Positions 51,619 to 60,259 of a stretch of DNA of 64,000 nucleotides are shown here, piece by piece; positions within the stretch are counted from its first letter, which is position 1; each line of letters begins with the position of its first letter. This DNA comes from Kitasatospora viridis (GTDB lineage: Bacteria; Actinomycetota; Actinomycetes; Streptomycetales; Streptomycetaceae). The position numbers and the translations under genes are program-made. The stretch lies in contig NZ_VIWT01000001.1 in the NCBI RefSeq assembly GCF_007829815.1, forward strand, positions 4,307,001 to 4,371,000. The letters are read 5' to 3'. Below the pieces are notes generated by a model. The model was not told the DNA's origin. It saw nothing but the letters and a program-made list of their open reading frames with translations, and did not search any database.

Positions 51619-52695
51619 CTACTTCTCCTCGCCCTCCTCCTGGCCGGTGCCGTTCTTGCCGGCGCCGGTGAAGGTGTCGCGCAGCTTGCCGCCCACCGAG
51701 CCGGCGCCGTCCGCGATGTCGCGCAGCAGCGAGAACAGCGGGTCCTTGCTCTCCTTGATCGACTTCCCGTAGGAGTCGGCGGCCGCCCGCCACTGCTCGC
51801 CCACCTTGGCCTGCGGGTCGTCGCCCCGGCGCGGGTAGGCGCCGGCCATGATCGAGCGGTACTCCTCGCTCTCCGACCACTGCTTGAGCTTGGCCACCCG
51901 GACCACCGCGAACGGGTGGGACTGGGGCAGCACCTGGAGCAGCTTGAGCACGCCGTCGCGCAGGTCGCCGGCCTTCTCGTACTCCTCGGCCTGCTCCAGG
52001 AAGGCGTCCACGTTCATCTCGCCGAGGTTGTGGCCGCCGGCCAGCTTCATCAGGCCGCGCATCGAGGCCTGCGGGTCCTGACCCACCAGCAGGCCGGCCC
52101 GGTCGCAGGAGAGTTCGGCCTTGCGGAACCACTCCTTGAGCGCGGTGACCAGGGCCATGATCGCCAGGTTGCCGAGCGGCACCCAGCCGATCCGGCTGGC
52201 CAGGTTGGTGAGGATGAGCAGCATCGTCCGGTAGACCGCGTGGCCGGACATCGCGTGCCCGACCTCGTGGCCGATCACGGCCCGCAGCTCCTCCTCGTCC
52301 AGCAGCTCGACCAGGCCGGTGGTCAGCACGATCACCGGGGCGTCCATCCCGATGCACATCGCGTTGACCCTGGGGTCCTGGGTCACGTACAGGTCCGGGA
52401 CCTGCTCCAGGTCGAGCACGTAGGCGGCGTCCCGGACCATGTCGAACAGCTCCGGGTACTGGCGCTCCGAGGTCTTCACCGCGGTGGCCAGGAACATCAG
52501 CCGCACGCTGCGCTCGGAGACCAGGCCGGCCAGTTTCTTCAGCACGTCGTCGAACCCGGTCAACTTGCGCAGGGCGACCAGCGCGGACCGGTCGGCCGGG
52601 TGCTCCCAGGCGCGGGTGGAGATCTCCGGGAACCGCTGCCGGCGGCGGCTCGGCACCTTGTCGGCCGGGCCGGCGGCTCGGGTGGAATCGGTCAT
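51619..52695 (-). CDS. M48-family zinc metallopeptidase, HtpX-like
   Basis: 358 aa. Zinc motif HEVGH (His143, Glu144, His147), the third ligand probably Glu in KAELSCDRAG. Hydrophobic stretch about 153-180 after the motif. C-terminus SNK-like with coiled tendencies. ATG at 52693-52695 chosen; longer readings add a low-complexity leader. M48 proteases degrade damaged membrane proteins; exact substrate unknown. Confidence 0.88.
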   Translation of the reverse strand: MTDSTRAAGPADKVPSRRRQRFPEISTRAWEHPADRSALVALRKLTGFDDVLKKLAGLVSERSVRLMFLATAVKTSERQYPELFDMVRDAAYVLDLEQVPDLYVTQDPRVNAMCIGMDAPVIVLTTGLVELLDEEELRAVIGHEVGHAMSGHAVYRTMLLILTNLASRIGWVPLGNLAIMALVTALKEWFRKAELSCDRAGLLVGQDPQASMRGLMKLAGGHNLGEMNVDAFLEQAEEYEKAGDLRDGVLKLLQVLPQSHPFAVVRVAKLKQWSESEEYRSIMAGAYPRRGDDPQAKVGEQWRAAADSYGKSIKESKDPLFSLLRDIADGAGSVGGKLRDTFTGAGKNGTGQEEGEEK

Positions 52696-52868
52696 GACTG
52701 CTGCGTCCCTCTCGACTCGACTGTGATGACTCTCAACGCGCGACCGCCGCCGGACGTCCCCCGCAGGGGTGGCCGGGGGCGCGCACCAGGGGTGGTGCAC
52801 CGGGCCGGTGTGAAGGCGGCCTAAGCTGGCCGCCCGAAAGAAAGACGCACCCTCCGAGGAGCCCGCCG

Positions 52869-53015
52869 ATGTCCCCCGCCACCCTGGTGTCCCTCGCCGC
52901 ACCGATCTCCGGCGGCCCCGGTCCGGGCCTCTTCCTGCGTCTGGTCGTGATCGGTTCGCTGGTCGGCGTCGTGCTGCTGGCCTGGATCCTGCTCCGGGCC
53001 GGCCGCGACAACTGA
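52869..53015 (+). CDS. 48-aa small membrane protein
   Basis: Begins MSPATLVSLAAPISGGPGPG and continues into one membrane helix (LFLRLVVIGSLVGVVLLAWILL), ending RAGRDN. ATG with CGAGGAG at 52854-52860. Same length and topology as the gene at 53149. Function unknown. Confidence 0.6.
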   Translation: MSPATLVSLAAPISGGPGPGLFLRLVVIGSLVGVVLLAWILLRAGRDN

Positions 53016-53148
53016 CACCTCACCTGGAGTCAGACGCGGGGAGCCGCCGCGCGGTTGCGTGTAGGGGCCCCGTACGATGAGCGCGCGGGTCGCCCCGGTC
53101 CCGGGACCCGCGTCCTGGCCCCCACCGAGTCGAGAAGGCCCTGCCGAC

Positions 53149-53295
53149 ATGACCTCAAGCGCCCTGCCCGCCCTGACCTCCCTGGCCGAGGGCTCCAACC
53201 ACTCCAGCCTGAACCCGCTGCTGACCGGTGGCAGCGCGCTGTTCATCCTGCTGCTGCTGCTCTTCATCACCACCCGCTTCAACCGCGACCGCTGA
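53149..53295 (+). CDS. 48-aa small membrane protein
   Basis: Begins MTSSALPALTSLAEGSNHSS, with one membrane helix (ALFILLLLLFITT) and the tail RFNRDR. ATG with GAGAAGG at 53132-53138. Conserved upstream of nadD in streptomycetes as far as I recall. Function unknown. Confidence 0.65.
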   Translation: MTSSALPALTSLAEGSNHSSLNPLLTGGSALFILLLLLFITTRFNRDR

Positions 53296-53369
53296 GCCGC
53301 CGCCCGGCCGCTCGGAGCACCCGGGAGCACCGGGCGCTCCGCGGTCGGCTGCCCGTTCCGTTCGTCGCG

Positions 53370-53375
53370 TAAGGT
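53370..53375 (+). promoter_or_regulatory. -10 box, near-leaderless nadD promoter
   Basis: TAAGGT ends eight bases before the nadD ATG; no SD sequence. Confidence 0.45.
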
Positions 53376-53383
53376 GTGGCGGC

Positions 53384-53998
53384 ATGACGGGAGAGAGCAG
53401 GCCGCAGCGGCGCAGGCGCCTCGGGGTGATGGGCGGGACCTTCGACCCGATCCACCACGGCCACCTGGTGGCGGCCAGTGAGGTGGCGAGCGCGTTCCAC
53501 CTCGACGAGGTGGTCTTCGTGCCCACCGGGGAGCCCTGGCAGAAGAGCGACCGGACGGTCTCGCCGGCCGAGGACCGCTACCTGATGACGGTGATCGCCA
53601 CCGCCGAGAACCCGCAGTTCTCGGTCAGCCGGATCGACATCGACCGCGGCGGCCCGACCTACACCGTGGACACCCTGCGCGAACTGCGGGCCCAGCACCC
53701 CGGCGCCGACCTGTTCTTCATCACCGGCGCGGACGCGCTCTCCCAGATCCTCTCCTGGCACGACGCCGACGAGTTGATCTCGCTGGCCCACTTCATCGGC
53801 TGCACCAGGCCGGGCCACACCCTCACCGACCCAGGGCTGCCGGCCGGCGGCGTCTCGCTGGTCGAGGTGCCGGCACTGGCGATCTCCTCCACGGACTGCC
53901 GGATGCGGGTGGCCAAGGGCGAGCCGGTCTGGTACCTCGTGCCGGACGGAGTGGTGCGCTACATCGACAAGCGCGCGCTCTACCGGGACGCCGGCTGA
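53384..53998 (+). CDS. nadD: nicotinate-nucleotide adenylyltransferase
   Basis: Makes deamido-NAD from nicotinate mononucleotide and ATP. 204 aa; GGTFDPIHHGH at 17-27, SRIDIDRGGPTYTVDTLREL and the C-terminal ISSTDCRMRVAKG. The ATG at 53384 gives a short basic N-terminus; a longer reading from 53228 overlaps the 48-aa gene out of frame. Followed by the LytR_C gene and rsfS, the usual actinobacterial order. Confidence 0.95.
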   Translation: MTGESRPQRRRRLGVMGGTFDPIHHGHLVAASEVASAFHLDEVVFVPTGEPWQKSDRTVSPAEDRYLMTVIATAENPQFSVSRIDIDRGGPTYTVDTLRELRAQHPGADLFFITGADALSQILSWHDADELISLAHFIGCTRPGHTLTDPGLPAGGVSLVEVPALAISSTDCRMRVAKGEPVWYLVPDGVVRYIDKRALYRDAG

Positions 53999-54044
53999 GC
54001 CGGCCGACCGGCGATCAGGACACACGGAAGAGCTTGGGGACGGC

Positions 54045-55862
54045 GTGACCGGAACGGCAGACCGCAACGGGCCCGACGACGGCGACTGGGCCGCCGGGGT
54101 CCACCCGCAGGCCCAGGCCCAGCAGCAGCAGCCCTACGGGGAGTACTACGCCCAGCCGGAGTACCAGGGGTACGCCGAGCCGGCGCAGCACTACCAGGGC
54201 GAGCAGGCCTACCAGGGCCAGGGCTACCAGCAGCAGCCGTTCTACGACCAGCAGCAGGGCTACGGCCAGCCGGTCTACGAGCAGCCCGGCTACGAGCAGC
54301 CGTACCAGCAGCCGTCGTACGAGCAGTCCGGGTACGAGCAGCAGGGGTACCAGCAGCCCGGCTACGGGCAGCCGTACCAGCAGCCGTACTACCAGGAGTA
54401 CCCCGCCGAGCCGCAGTACCCGGCGGCCCCCGCGCAGGCGGCCGCCGCCGCGCCGGTCGCACCGCCCCAGCCCCCGGCGCCCGCCCCGCCGGCGCCCCCC
54501 GCGCCGCGGCGCCCGCGGCAGGAGGCGCCGAAGCCCGCCCCGGCCGCCGAGCCCGCCCCCGAGCGCTCCGAGATGGTCGGCGGCAGCCGGCCCGCCGGCC
54601 GCCCGAAGACCCAGCAGGACTCCTACCAGACCGGCGAGTTCACCTTCGTCGACGAGGAGGCGGAGGAGTCCGAGGACGTCATCGACTGGCTGAAGTTCGC
54701 CGAGTCGCGCTCCGAGCGCCGGGACGAGCGCCGCCGCAAGCTGCGCACCCGGCTGCTCGCCGGCGCCGTGGCGCTGCTGCTGGTCGGCGGCGGCACGGTC
54801 GGCTACCTGTGGGCCAACGGCACGCTCTTCGGCAGCCCGACCGCCGCGCAGGCCACCGGCGGGCGCAACGTGGTGGTGGTCCACCTGCACGAGCTGACCG
54901 GCAAGGTGAGCACCGCGCTGCTGGTCAACGACAGCTCGGGCCACAAGGGTTCGATCCTGCTGCTGCCGGACACCCTGCAGCTGCCCTCGCCGAACGGCGG
55001 CACGGTGGACACCGGCGACGCGTTGAACACCATCGGCGCCGCCCCGGTCCGGGACGCGCTGGCCACCATGCTCGGCGCCCCGGTGAAGGGCACCTGGCGG
55101 TTGGACACCCCCTACCTGCAGCTGCTGGTCTCGCAGATCGGCGGGATCAAGGTGGACACCGACGTCCAGATCACCGGCCCCGACGGCAAGGTGCTGGTCG
55201 AGAAGGGCAGCCAGCGCACCCTCACCGGCGACGCCGCGGTCGCCTACGCCACCTACCAGGGCCAGGGCGAGACCCGGGACACCCAGCTGCGCCGGTTCGG
55301 CCAGGTGCTCTCCGCGCTGATCGCCGCGATGCCGAACGACCTGCCGGACGCCCAGGACGACGTGCACCGGATCGGCGCCGTGCTCGACCCCTCGCTGCCC
55401 GAGCAGGCGCTGGCCGGCGTGCTGGTGCAGCTCAACCAGCAGTCCGCGGCGGGGCACCTGAGCACCAGTGAGCTGCCGGTCAAGCCGGACGGCTCGATCG
55501 ACGAGGCCACCGCCGGAGCGATGGTCAAGCAGGTGCTCGGCGGCACCGTGCACACCGCCGCGGTGACCAACGCACCGGCCCGGGTCGGACTGGTGGACGC
55601 CACCGGCACCGGCGGCAACGCGCAGTCCGCCCAGACCCAGGTGATCAACGCCGGTCTGACCTTCGTGCCGAACGGCGGCACCGCGCCGGCCCAGGCGGCC
55701 AGCGAGATCCGCTACACCGACGACGCCCGGGCGGCCGCCGCGCACTCGCTGGCGCAGAGCCTGGGGCTGCCGGACAGCGCGGTGAAGAAGGTCACCGACC
55801 CGCAGACCGTCGACCTGCTGGTGGTGCTCGGCAAGGACTACCAGCCGCCGAAGACCCAGTAG
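54045..55862 (+). CDS. LytR C-terminal-domain / LCP-like membrane protein with PYQ-rich cytoplasmic arm
   Basis: 605 aa. About 130 residues of YQQP/YEQPGY/YGQP repeats, a Pro/Ala linker, an acidic patch and basic RRDERRRKLRTR, one membrane segment (about 236-256), then an LCP-like domain (VVHLHELTGKVSTALLV; QTRDTQLRRFGQVLSALI-like segment) and a C-terminal LytR_C domain. LCP proteins transfer glycopolymers to peptidoglycan; the conserved catalytic Arg/Asp cluster looks reduced, so activity is uncertain. GTG start with GGAAGAG upstream. Confidence 0.8.
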   Translation: MTGTADRNGPDDGDWAAGVHPQAQAQQQQPYGEYYAQPEYQGYAEPAQHYQGEQAYQGQGYQQQPFYDQQQGYGQPVYEQPGYEQPYQQPSYEQSGYEQQGYQQPGYGQPYQQPYYQEYPAEPQYPAAPAQAAAAAPVAPPQPPAPAPPAPPAPRRPRQEAPKPAPAAEPAPERSEMVGGSRPAGRPKTQQDSYQTGEFTFVDEEAEESEDVIDWLKFAESRSERRDERRRKLRTRLLAGAVALLLVGGGTVGYLWANGTLFGSPTAAQATGGRNVVVVHLHELTGKVSTALLVNDSSGHKGSILLLPDTLQLPSPNGGTVDTGDALNTIGAAPVRDALATMLGAPVKGTWRLDTPYLQLLVSQIGGIKVDTDVQITGPDGKVLVEKGSQRTLTGDAAVAYATYQGQGETRDTQLRRFGQVLSALIAAMPNDLPDAQDDVHRIGAVLDPSLPEQALAGVLVQLNQQSAAGHLSTSELPVKPDGSIDEATAGAMVKQVLGGTVHTAAVTNAPARVGLVDATGTGGNAQSAQTQVINAGLTFVPNGGTAPAQAASEIRYTDDARAAAAHSLAQSLGLPDSAVKKVTDPQTVDLLVVLGKDYQPPKTQ

Positions 55863-55950
55863 CGCCCGCCCCGGGCCGCCCCGGGCCGCTCCGAAAGGCG
55901 CGGTGGCGGCCCGGTCGGGCGTGAGATCCTGGATGCGGAACTCCCCCCAG

Positions 55951-55965
55951 CCTCCGGCCGGGAGG
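55951..55965 (+). repeat. short palindrome of a type common in streptomycete intergenic DNA
   Basis: CCTCC-GGCCG-GGAGG, flanked by C-runs, between the LytR_C gene and rsfS. Similar C-rich palindromes are scattered in streptomycete genomes; only this copy was noticed here. Confidence 0.35.
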
Positions 55966-55999
55966 TGCCCCCACCCAGCCACCGAGCCGAGAGAACATC

Positions 56000-56443
56000 G
56001 TGACCGCAACCGAACACTCGCAGGAACTCATCAACGTCGCCGCCCAGGCCGCGGCCGACAAGCTGGCGCACAACGTCGTCGCCTTCGACGTCAGCGACGT
56101 GCTGTCGATCACCGACGCCTTCCTGATCGCCTCGGCCACCAACGACCGCCAGGTGAAGTCGATCGCCGAGGAGATCGAGGACCAGCTGCGCGAGAAGCTG
56201 GACATCAAGCCGGTGCGTCGCGAGGGCGAGCGCGAGGGCCGCTGGATCCTGCTCGACTACCTGGACATCGTGGTGCACGTGCAGCACTCCGAGGAGCGCT
56301 CCTTCTACTCGCTCGACCGGCTCTGGAAGGACTGCCCCGAGCTGCCGCTGCCCGAGGACGCGCTGGCCACCCGCAACCGTCCCGAGGACGCCGCGACCGA
56401 CGACGCCGGCAACGCCGTCGGCTTCCTCCAGGACCTGAGCTGA
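56000..56443 (+). CDS. rsfS: ribosome silencing factor RsfS
   Basis: Binds L14 and blocks subunit joining in starvation. 147 aa with the conserved core VVAFDVSDVLSITDAFLIAS, VRREGEREGRWILLDYLDIV and HSEERSFYSLDRLWKD. GTG start with GAGAGAAC upstream. Its last codon overlaps the downstream phosphatase gene. Confidence 0.95.
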   Translation: MTATEHSQELINVAAQAAADKLAHNVVAFDVSDVLSITDAFLIASATNDRQVKSIAEEIEDQLREKLDIKPVRREGEREGRWILLDYLDIVVHVQHSEERSFYSLDRLWKDCPELPLPEDALATRNRPEDAATDDAGNAVGFLQDLS

Positions 56444-57087
56444 CCAGCCGCGCGGGGGGACCGCGGATCGTCTTCTGGCGGCACGGCCAGACCTCCTGGA
56501 ACCTGGAGTCCCGGTTCCAGGGCAGCACCGACATTCCGCTCACCGAGACCGGCCGCGAGCAGGCCAGGCGCGCCGCCCGGCTGCTCGCGGGGCTCGGGCC
56601 CGACCTGCTGGTCTCCTCCGACCTGCAGCGGGCCGCCGACACCGCCGGCGAACTCGCCCGGCTCACCGGCCTGGACGTGTGCCACGACGCCGGCCTGCGG
56701 GAGACGTACGCGGGCAGCTGGCAGGGCCTGACCCACACCGAGATCCGCGAGCGGTTCCCGCACGAGTACGACGCGTTCCGGCGCGGCGAGCCGGTCCGCC
56801 GCGGCGGCGGCGAGCTGGCCAGCGAGGTGGCCGACCGCGCCGTCCCCGTGGTGCTGACCGCCTTCGAGAAGCTGCCCGCGGACGGCACCCTGGTGGTGGT
56901 CAGCCACGGCGGCACGATCCGCACCATGCTCGGCCGGCTGCTCGGCCTGGACCCCGCGCTCTGGGAGGTCCTCGGCGGGCTGTCCAACTGCTGCTGGTCG
57001 GTGCTGGGCCGCGGCGCCCACGGCTGGCGGTTGCAGGAGCACAACGCCGGGACCCTGCCGGAGCCGGTGATCGGCGACGAGTCCTGA
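56440..57087 (+). CDS. histidine phosphatase superfamily protein, apparent CTG start
   Basis: 215 aa if started at CTG: MTSRAGGPRIVFWRHGQTSW, with the catalytic His15 in RHGQT and second His in VVVSHGGTIRTML. No ATG, GTG or TTG exists in frame close upstream or before RHGQT. The CTG at 56440 overlaps the rsfS stop as CTGA, exactly where homologues would use GTGA, and has AGGA six bases upstream. Cobalamin-phosphatase-like or phosphoglycerate-mutase-like; substrate unknown. Confidence 0.85.
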   Translation: MTSRAGGPRIVFWRHGQTSWNLESRFQGSTDIPLTETGREQARRAARLLAGLGPDLLVSSDLQRAADTAGELARLTGLDVCHDAGLRETYAGSWQGLTHTEIRERFPHEYDAFRRGEPVRRGGGELASEVADRAVPVVLTAFEKLPADGTLVVVSHGGTIRTMLGRLLGLDPALWEVLGGLSNCCWSVLGRGAHGWRLQEHNAGTLPEPVIGDES

Positions 57088-57229
57088 GCCGCGCACTCCG
57101 AAGGCCGGCGACCCCGCTGGTTCAGGCCCTGCTCGCCGGGATTTCGTCATTCCGGGCCTGACCAGCTAGAGTCTTCCTCGTTCGCAGGGAAGGAACGCGG
57201 CCCACCAGGGCGGCGGACCTCCCGGCCGA

Positions 57230-57302
<73 letters not shown>

Positions 57303-57343
57303 CTCCGCACCGGACGGTTCCGCAGGGATCCGCACGGGATCGC

Positions 57344-57416
<73 letters not shown>

Positions 57417-57423
57417 CCGGATA

Positions 57424-57456
57424 TCAGGGCCGTCTCCCACCGGGAGGCGGCCCTGA
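57424..57456 (+). terminator. terminator of the tRNA-Ala pair
   Basis: TCAGGGCCG and TCTCCC pair with GGGAGG and CGGCCCTGA around an ACC loop: 15 pairs including one wobble. Confidence 0.88.
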
Positions 57457-57522
57457 GTCGTTCCCGGCCGTGCCCGCGCAGCCGGCGGCTGCCGGCGCCG
57501 GCAGCAGCGCTGCAGCTGCGGC

Positions 57523-58428
57523 TCAGTGGTGCTCGTGGTCGGCGACGGGCGCGTCCGGGTGTGCGGTCACCCACTCCAGCCGCTCCCGGTCCAGCCGGCC
57601 CTCGGGGGTGTAGACCACCATGTAGACCTCGGGGGAGCCCGGCATGGTCAGGTAGGAGGCCTTGACCCGGATCTCGCCGACCGCCTGGTGCCGGAACACC
57701 TTGAGCACCGTGGTGGCCGGCGCCACCTGCTGGCTCTCCCAGAGCTGCCGGAACCGCCCGCTGACCGCGCACAGTTCGCGCAGGTAGTTCTCCCAGATCG
57801 GCTCGCCGACGTGGGAGGCGTAGGCGGCGCGCAGCACCCCGACCATCCTGGGCAGCTCGTCGTCCCGGTTCAGGAACGGGTTGCAGCAGTCCGGCGTGGT
57901 CAGCGCGCACCAGAGCGAGTTGCCGCGCCCGTGCGGGGCGGTGGCGCGGGTGGCGCCGGGGAAGAGCGCGTCGTAGGCCGGGTTGAAGGCGAGCACGTCG
58001 TAGCGGCGGTTGCAGATCGCGGCCGGCATCGTCGCCAGCCCGTCCAGGATGACCTGCATCGCCGGGTCGACCGAGGGGCAGATCAGGTCGGACAGTTCGC
58101 CGGTGGGCAGGCCGGCCAGCCGGAACAGGTGGTCCCGCTCGACCTCGTCCAGCAGCAGCGCGCGGGAGACCGCGGTCATCACCTGGTCGCTGGCGTTGAT
58201 CGGGCGGCCCTGTTCGAGCCAGGTGTACCAGGTGACCCCGACCCCGGCGAGCTGCGCGACCTCCTCGCGGCGCAGGCCGGGGGTGCGGCGGCGCAGGCCG
58301 GGCGGCAGGCCGACGTCCTGCGGGGAGACCCGGGCCCGGCAGGCCTTCAGGAAGGCGGCGAGTTCGGTCCGGCGGGTGGGTTCGGGGGCGGTTCTGGCGG
58401 GGTCGGAGCGTTCGGCCAGCGCGGTCAT
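57523..58428 (-). CDS. XRE-family regulator with MmyB-like ligand domain
   Basis: 301 aa. N-terminal helix-turn-helix (about 25-95, RRRTPGLRREEVAQLAGVGV, TWYTWLEQG), followed by the MmyB-like PAS domain (ICNRRYDVLAFNPAYDALF). This class usually controls the divergent neighbour, here the DHA2 exporter, and probably senses a fatty acid or similar ligand. ATG start at 58426-58428. Confidence 0.88.
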   Translation of the reverse strand: MTALAERSDPARTAPEPTRRTELAAFLKACRARVSPQDVGLPPGLRRRTPGLRREEVAQLAGVGVTWYTWLEQGRPINASDQVMTAVSRALLLDEVERDHLFRLAGLPTGELSDLICPSVDPAMQVILDGLATMPAAICNRRYDVLAFNPAYDALFPGATRATAPHGRGNSLWCALTTPDCCNPFLNRDDELPRMVGVLRAAYASHVGEPIWENYLRELCAVSGRFRQLWESQQVAPATTVLKVFRHQAVGEIRVKASYLTMPGSPEVYMVVYTPEGRLDRERLEWVTAHPDAPVADHEHH

Positions 58429-58529
58429 GAACCCATACTGACGTACTGTCCGGTGATCTGGCAGGTAGTGCCGGTACCAGGATCAGCAGGCTCTAACCAC
58501 CAGTATCCGCGCGGGGCCAGTCTGGTTCC

Positions 58530-59990
58530 ATGACGGACCTTCAGACCAGTCGGCCGCACTCGGCGGCCGTCCCCGCGCAGGCCGACCGGCCCGCCCGCGG
58601 CGGGCGCCCGGGCCTGGTGCTCGCACTCATCCTGACCGGCCAGTTCATGGCCATCCTGGACGTCGCCGTGGTGAACGTCGCGGCCCCCACCATCAGCACC
58701 GACCTGCACGCCTCCGGCGCCGGCCTGCAGATGGTGATCGCCGGCTACACCATCGCCTACGCGGTGCTGCTGATCACCGGCGCCCGGCTCGGCGCCCGGT
58801 ACGGCCACCGCCAGCTCTTCCAACTCGGCCTGGCGGGCTTCACGATCGCCTCGCTGGCCTGCGGTCTGGCCCCGACCACCGCGACCCTGATCGGCTTCCG
58901 GTTCCTCCAGGGCATCGGCTCGGCGCTGATGGTCCCGCAGGTGATGAGCCTGATCCAGAAGACCTTCACCGGCGCCCCGCGGGCCCGTGCGCTCGGCGTC
59001 TACACGGCCGTCATCGCGGGCGGCAGCGTGGTCGGGCAGGTGCTGGGCGGGGTGCTGGTCAGCGCCGACCTCTTCGGCAGCGCCTGGCGCCCGGTCTTCC
59101 TGATCAACGTGCCGATCGGGCTGGTGCTGCTCGCGCTCGGCCATCGCACGCTGCCGCACCTGCCGAAGGACCGGGAGCGCCGGCTCGACCTGGTCGGCCT
59201 GCTGGTGCTGGCGGTCGCGATCGGCCTGCTGGTGGTGCCGCTGGTGCTCGGCCACGAGCTGCACTGGCCGCTCTGGGGCTGGCTGATGCTGGCCGGCTCG
59301 GTGCTCGCCTTCGGCCTGTTCGCGCAGGTCGAGCGGCGGATCGCGCGGCGCGGCGGGCAGCCGCTGATCCACGGCCGGGTGCTCGGTTCGCCGGGCCTGG
59401 CCGCCGGCGCGGGCGCGCTCTTCCTGATCATGTTCAACTTCTCCGGCTTCCTCTTCGCCTTCGCCATGCACCTGCAGGCGGGCCTGGGCGACAGCCCGCT
59501 GCGGGCCGGTCTGACCTTCGCGCCGGTGGCGGTCGGGTTCGGGGTCTCAGGGCTGCACTGGCACCGGCTGCCGAAGCGGCTGCACCTGCCGCTGCCGATG
59601 ATCGGCCTGCTGGTGGGCGGGGTCGGCTACCTGGCGCTGGGGGTGCTGGTGAGCGGTGGTCGGCAGCTGGACCTCGGGGTCGAACTGCTGCTGCTGGTGA
59701 ACGGTGTGGCGGCCGGCTTCGCCTACAGCCCGCTCTTCGCCCGGGCGCTCAGCCGGGTCGCACCGGCCGACGCCCCGGACGCCAGCGGTGTGATGGTCAC
59801 CATGGTGCAGCTGGGGCAGGTGGTCGGCGTCTCGCTGCTCGGCACGATCTTCCTGGGCGCGGTGAACTTCCCGGCCCGGGCCTCGGCCTCCGGCCACGCG
59901 ATGGAGGTCACCACCGTCTTCATGATCGTCGGAGCCGTGATCGCCGCGGGCTTCGCCCTCCGCACCCGGCGCGCGGCGAACCTCGGCTGA
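58530..59990 (+). CDS. DHA2-type MFS drug exporter
   Basis: 486 aa, about 14 membrane segments. Family landmarks: QFMAILDVAVVNVAAPTI in TM1, RFLQGIGSALMVPQ in TM4 and GGSVVGQVLGGVLV in TM5. Proton-driven efflux of drugs or dyes; substrate unknown. Divergent from the XRE regulator across a 101-base promoter region containing an imperfect TGATC...GATCA palindrome (58451-58482). Confidence 0.88.
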   Translation: MTDLQTSRPHSAAVPAQADRPARGGRPGLVLALILTGQFMAILDVAVVNVAAPTISTDLHASGAGLQMVIAGYTIAYAVLLITGARLGARYGHRQLFQLGLAGFTIASLACGLAPTTATLIGFRFLQGIGSALMVPQVMSLIQKTFTGAPRARALGVYTAVIAGGSVVGQVLGGVLVSADLFGSAWRPVFLINVPIGLVLLALGHRTLPHLPKDRERRLDLVGLLVLAVAIGLLVVPLVLGHELHWPLWGWLMLAGSVLAFGLFAQVERRIARRGGQPLIHGRVLGSPGLAAGAGALFLIMFNFSGFLFAFAMHLQAGLGDSPLRAGLTFAPVAVGFGVSGLHWHRLPKRLHLPLPMIGLLVGGVGYLALGVLVSGGRQLDLGVELLLLVNGVAAGFAYSPLFARALSRVAPADAPDASGVMVTMVQLGQVVGVSLLGTIFLGAVNFPARASASGHAMEVTTVFMIVGAVIAAGFALRTRRAANLG

Positions 59991-60076
59991 GCCGGGGAGG
60001 GTCCGCCCGGACCCGGCGCCGCCCGCTGCCGCGGGTGGCGCCGGGAACGGATTCGTGAAGCACCGGTCCGACCGTG

Positions 60077-60082
60077 TAAAGT
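60077..60082 (+). promoter_or_regulatory. -10 box of the third tRNA-Ala gene
   Basis: TAAAGT, 46 bases before the tRNA 5' end. Confidence 0.4.
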
Positions 60083-60128
60083 AAGTCGTGTCGCCGCGGG
60101 AAACCGGTCGGGCGGCAAAAAAATGCTC

Positions 60129-60201
<73 letters not shown>

Positions 60202-60212
60202 CAGGATTTGAT

Positions 60213-60250
60213 GAGGCACCTACGAAATTTCGTAGGTGCCTCGTTGTTTT
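60213..60250. terminator. terminator after the third tRNA-Ala
   Basis: GAGGCACCTACGA pairs with TCGTAGGTGCCTC with an AATT-containing loop, followed by GTTGTTTT. It also ends the convergent OFA transporter gene. Confidence 0.9.
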
Positions 60251-60259
60251 GACGCCTTG

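Noticed and set aside
55931..55975. C-rich palindrome before rsfS as a regulatory element
   Set aside because: Similar sequences are scattered in streptomycete genomes, so no specific role is supported.
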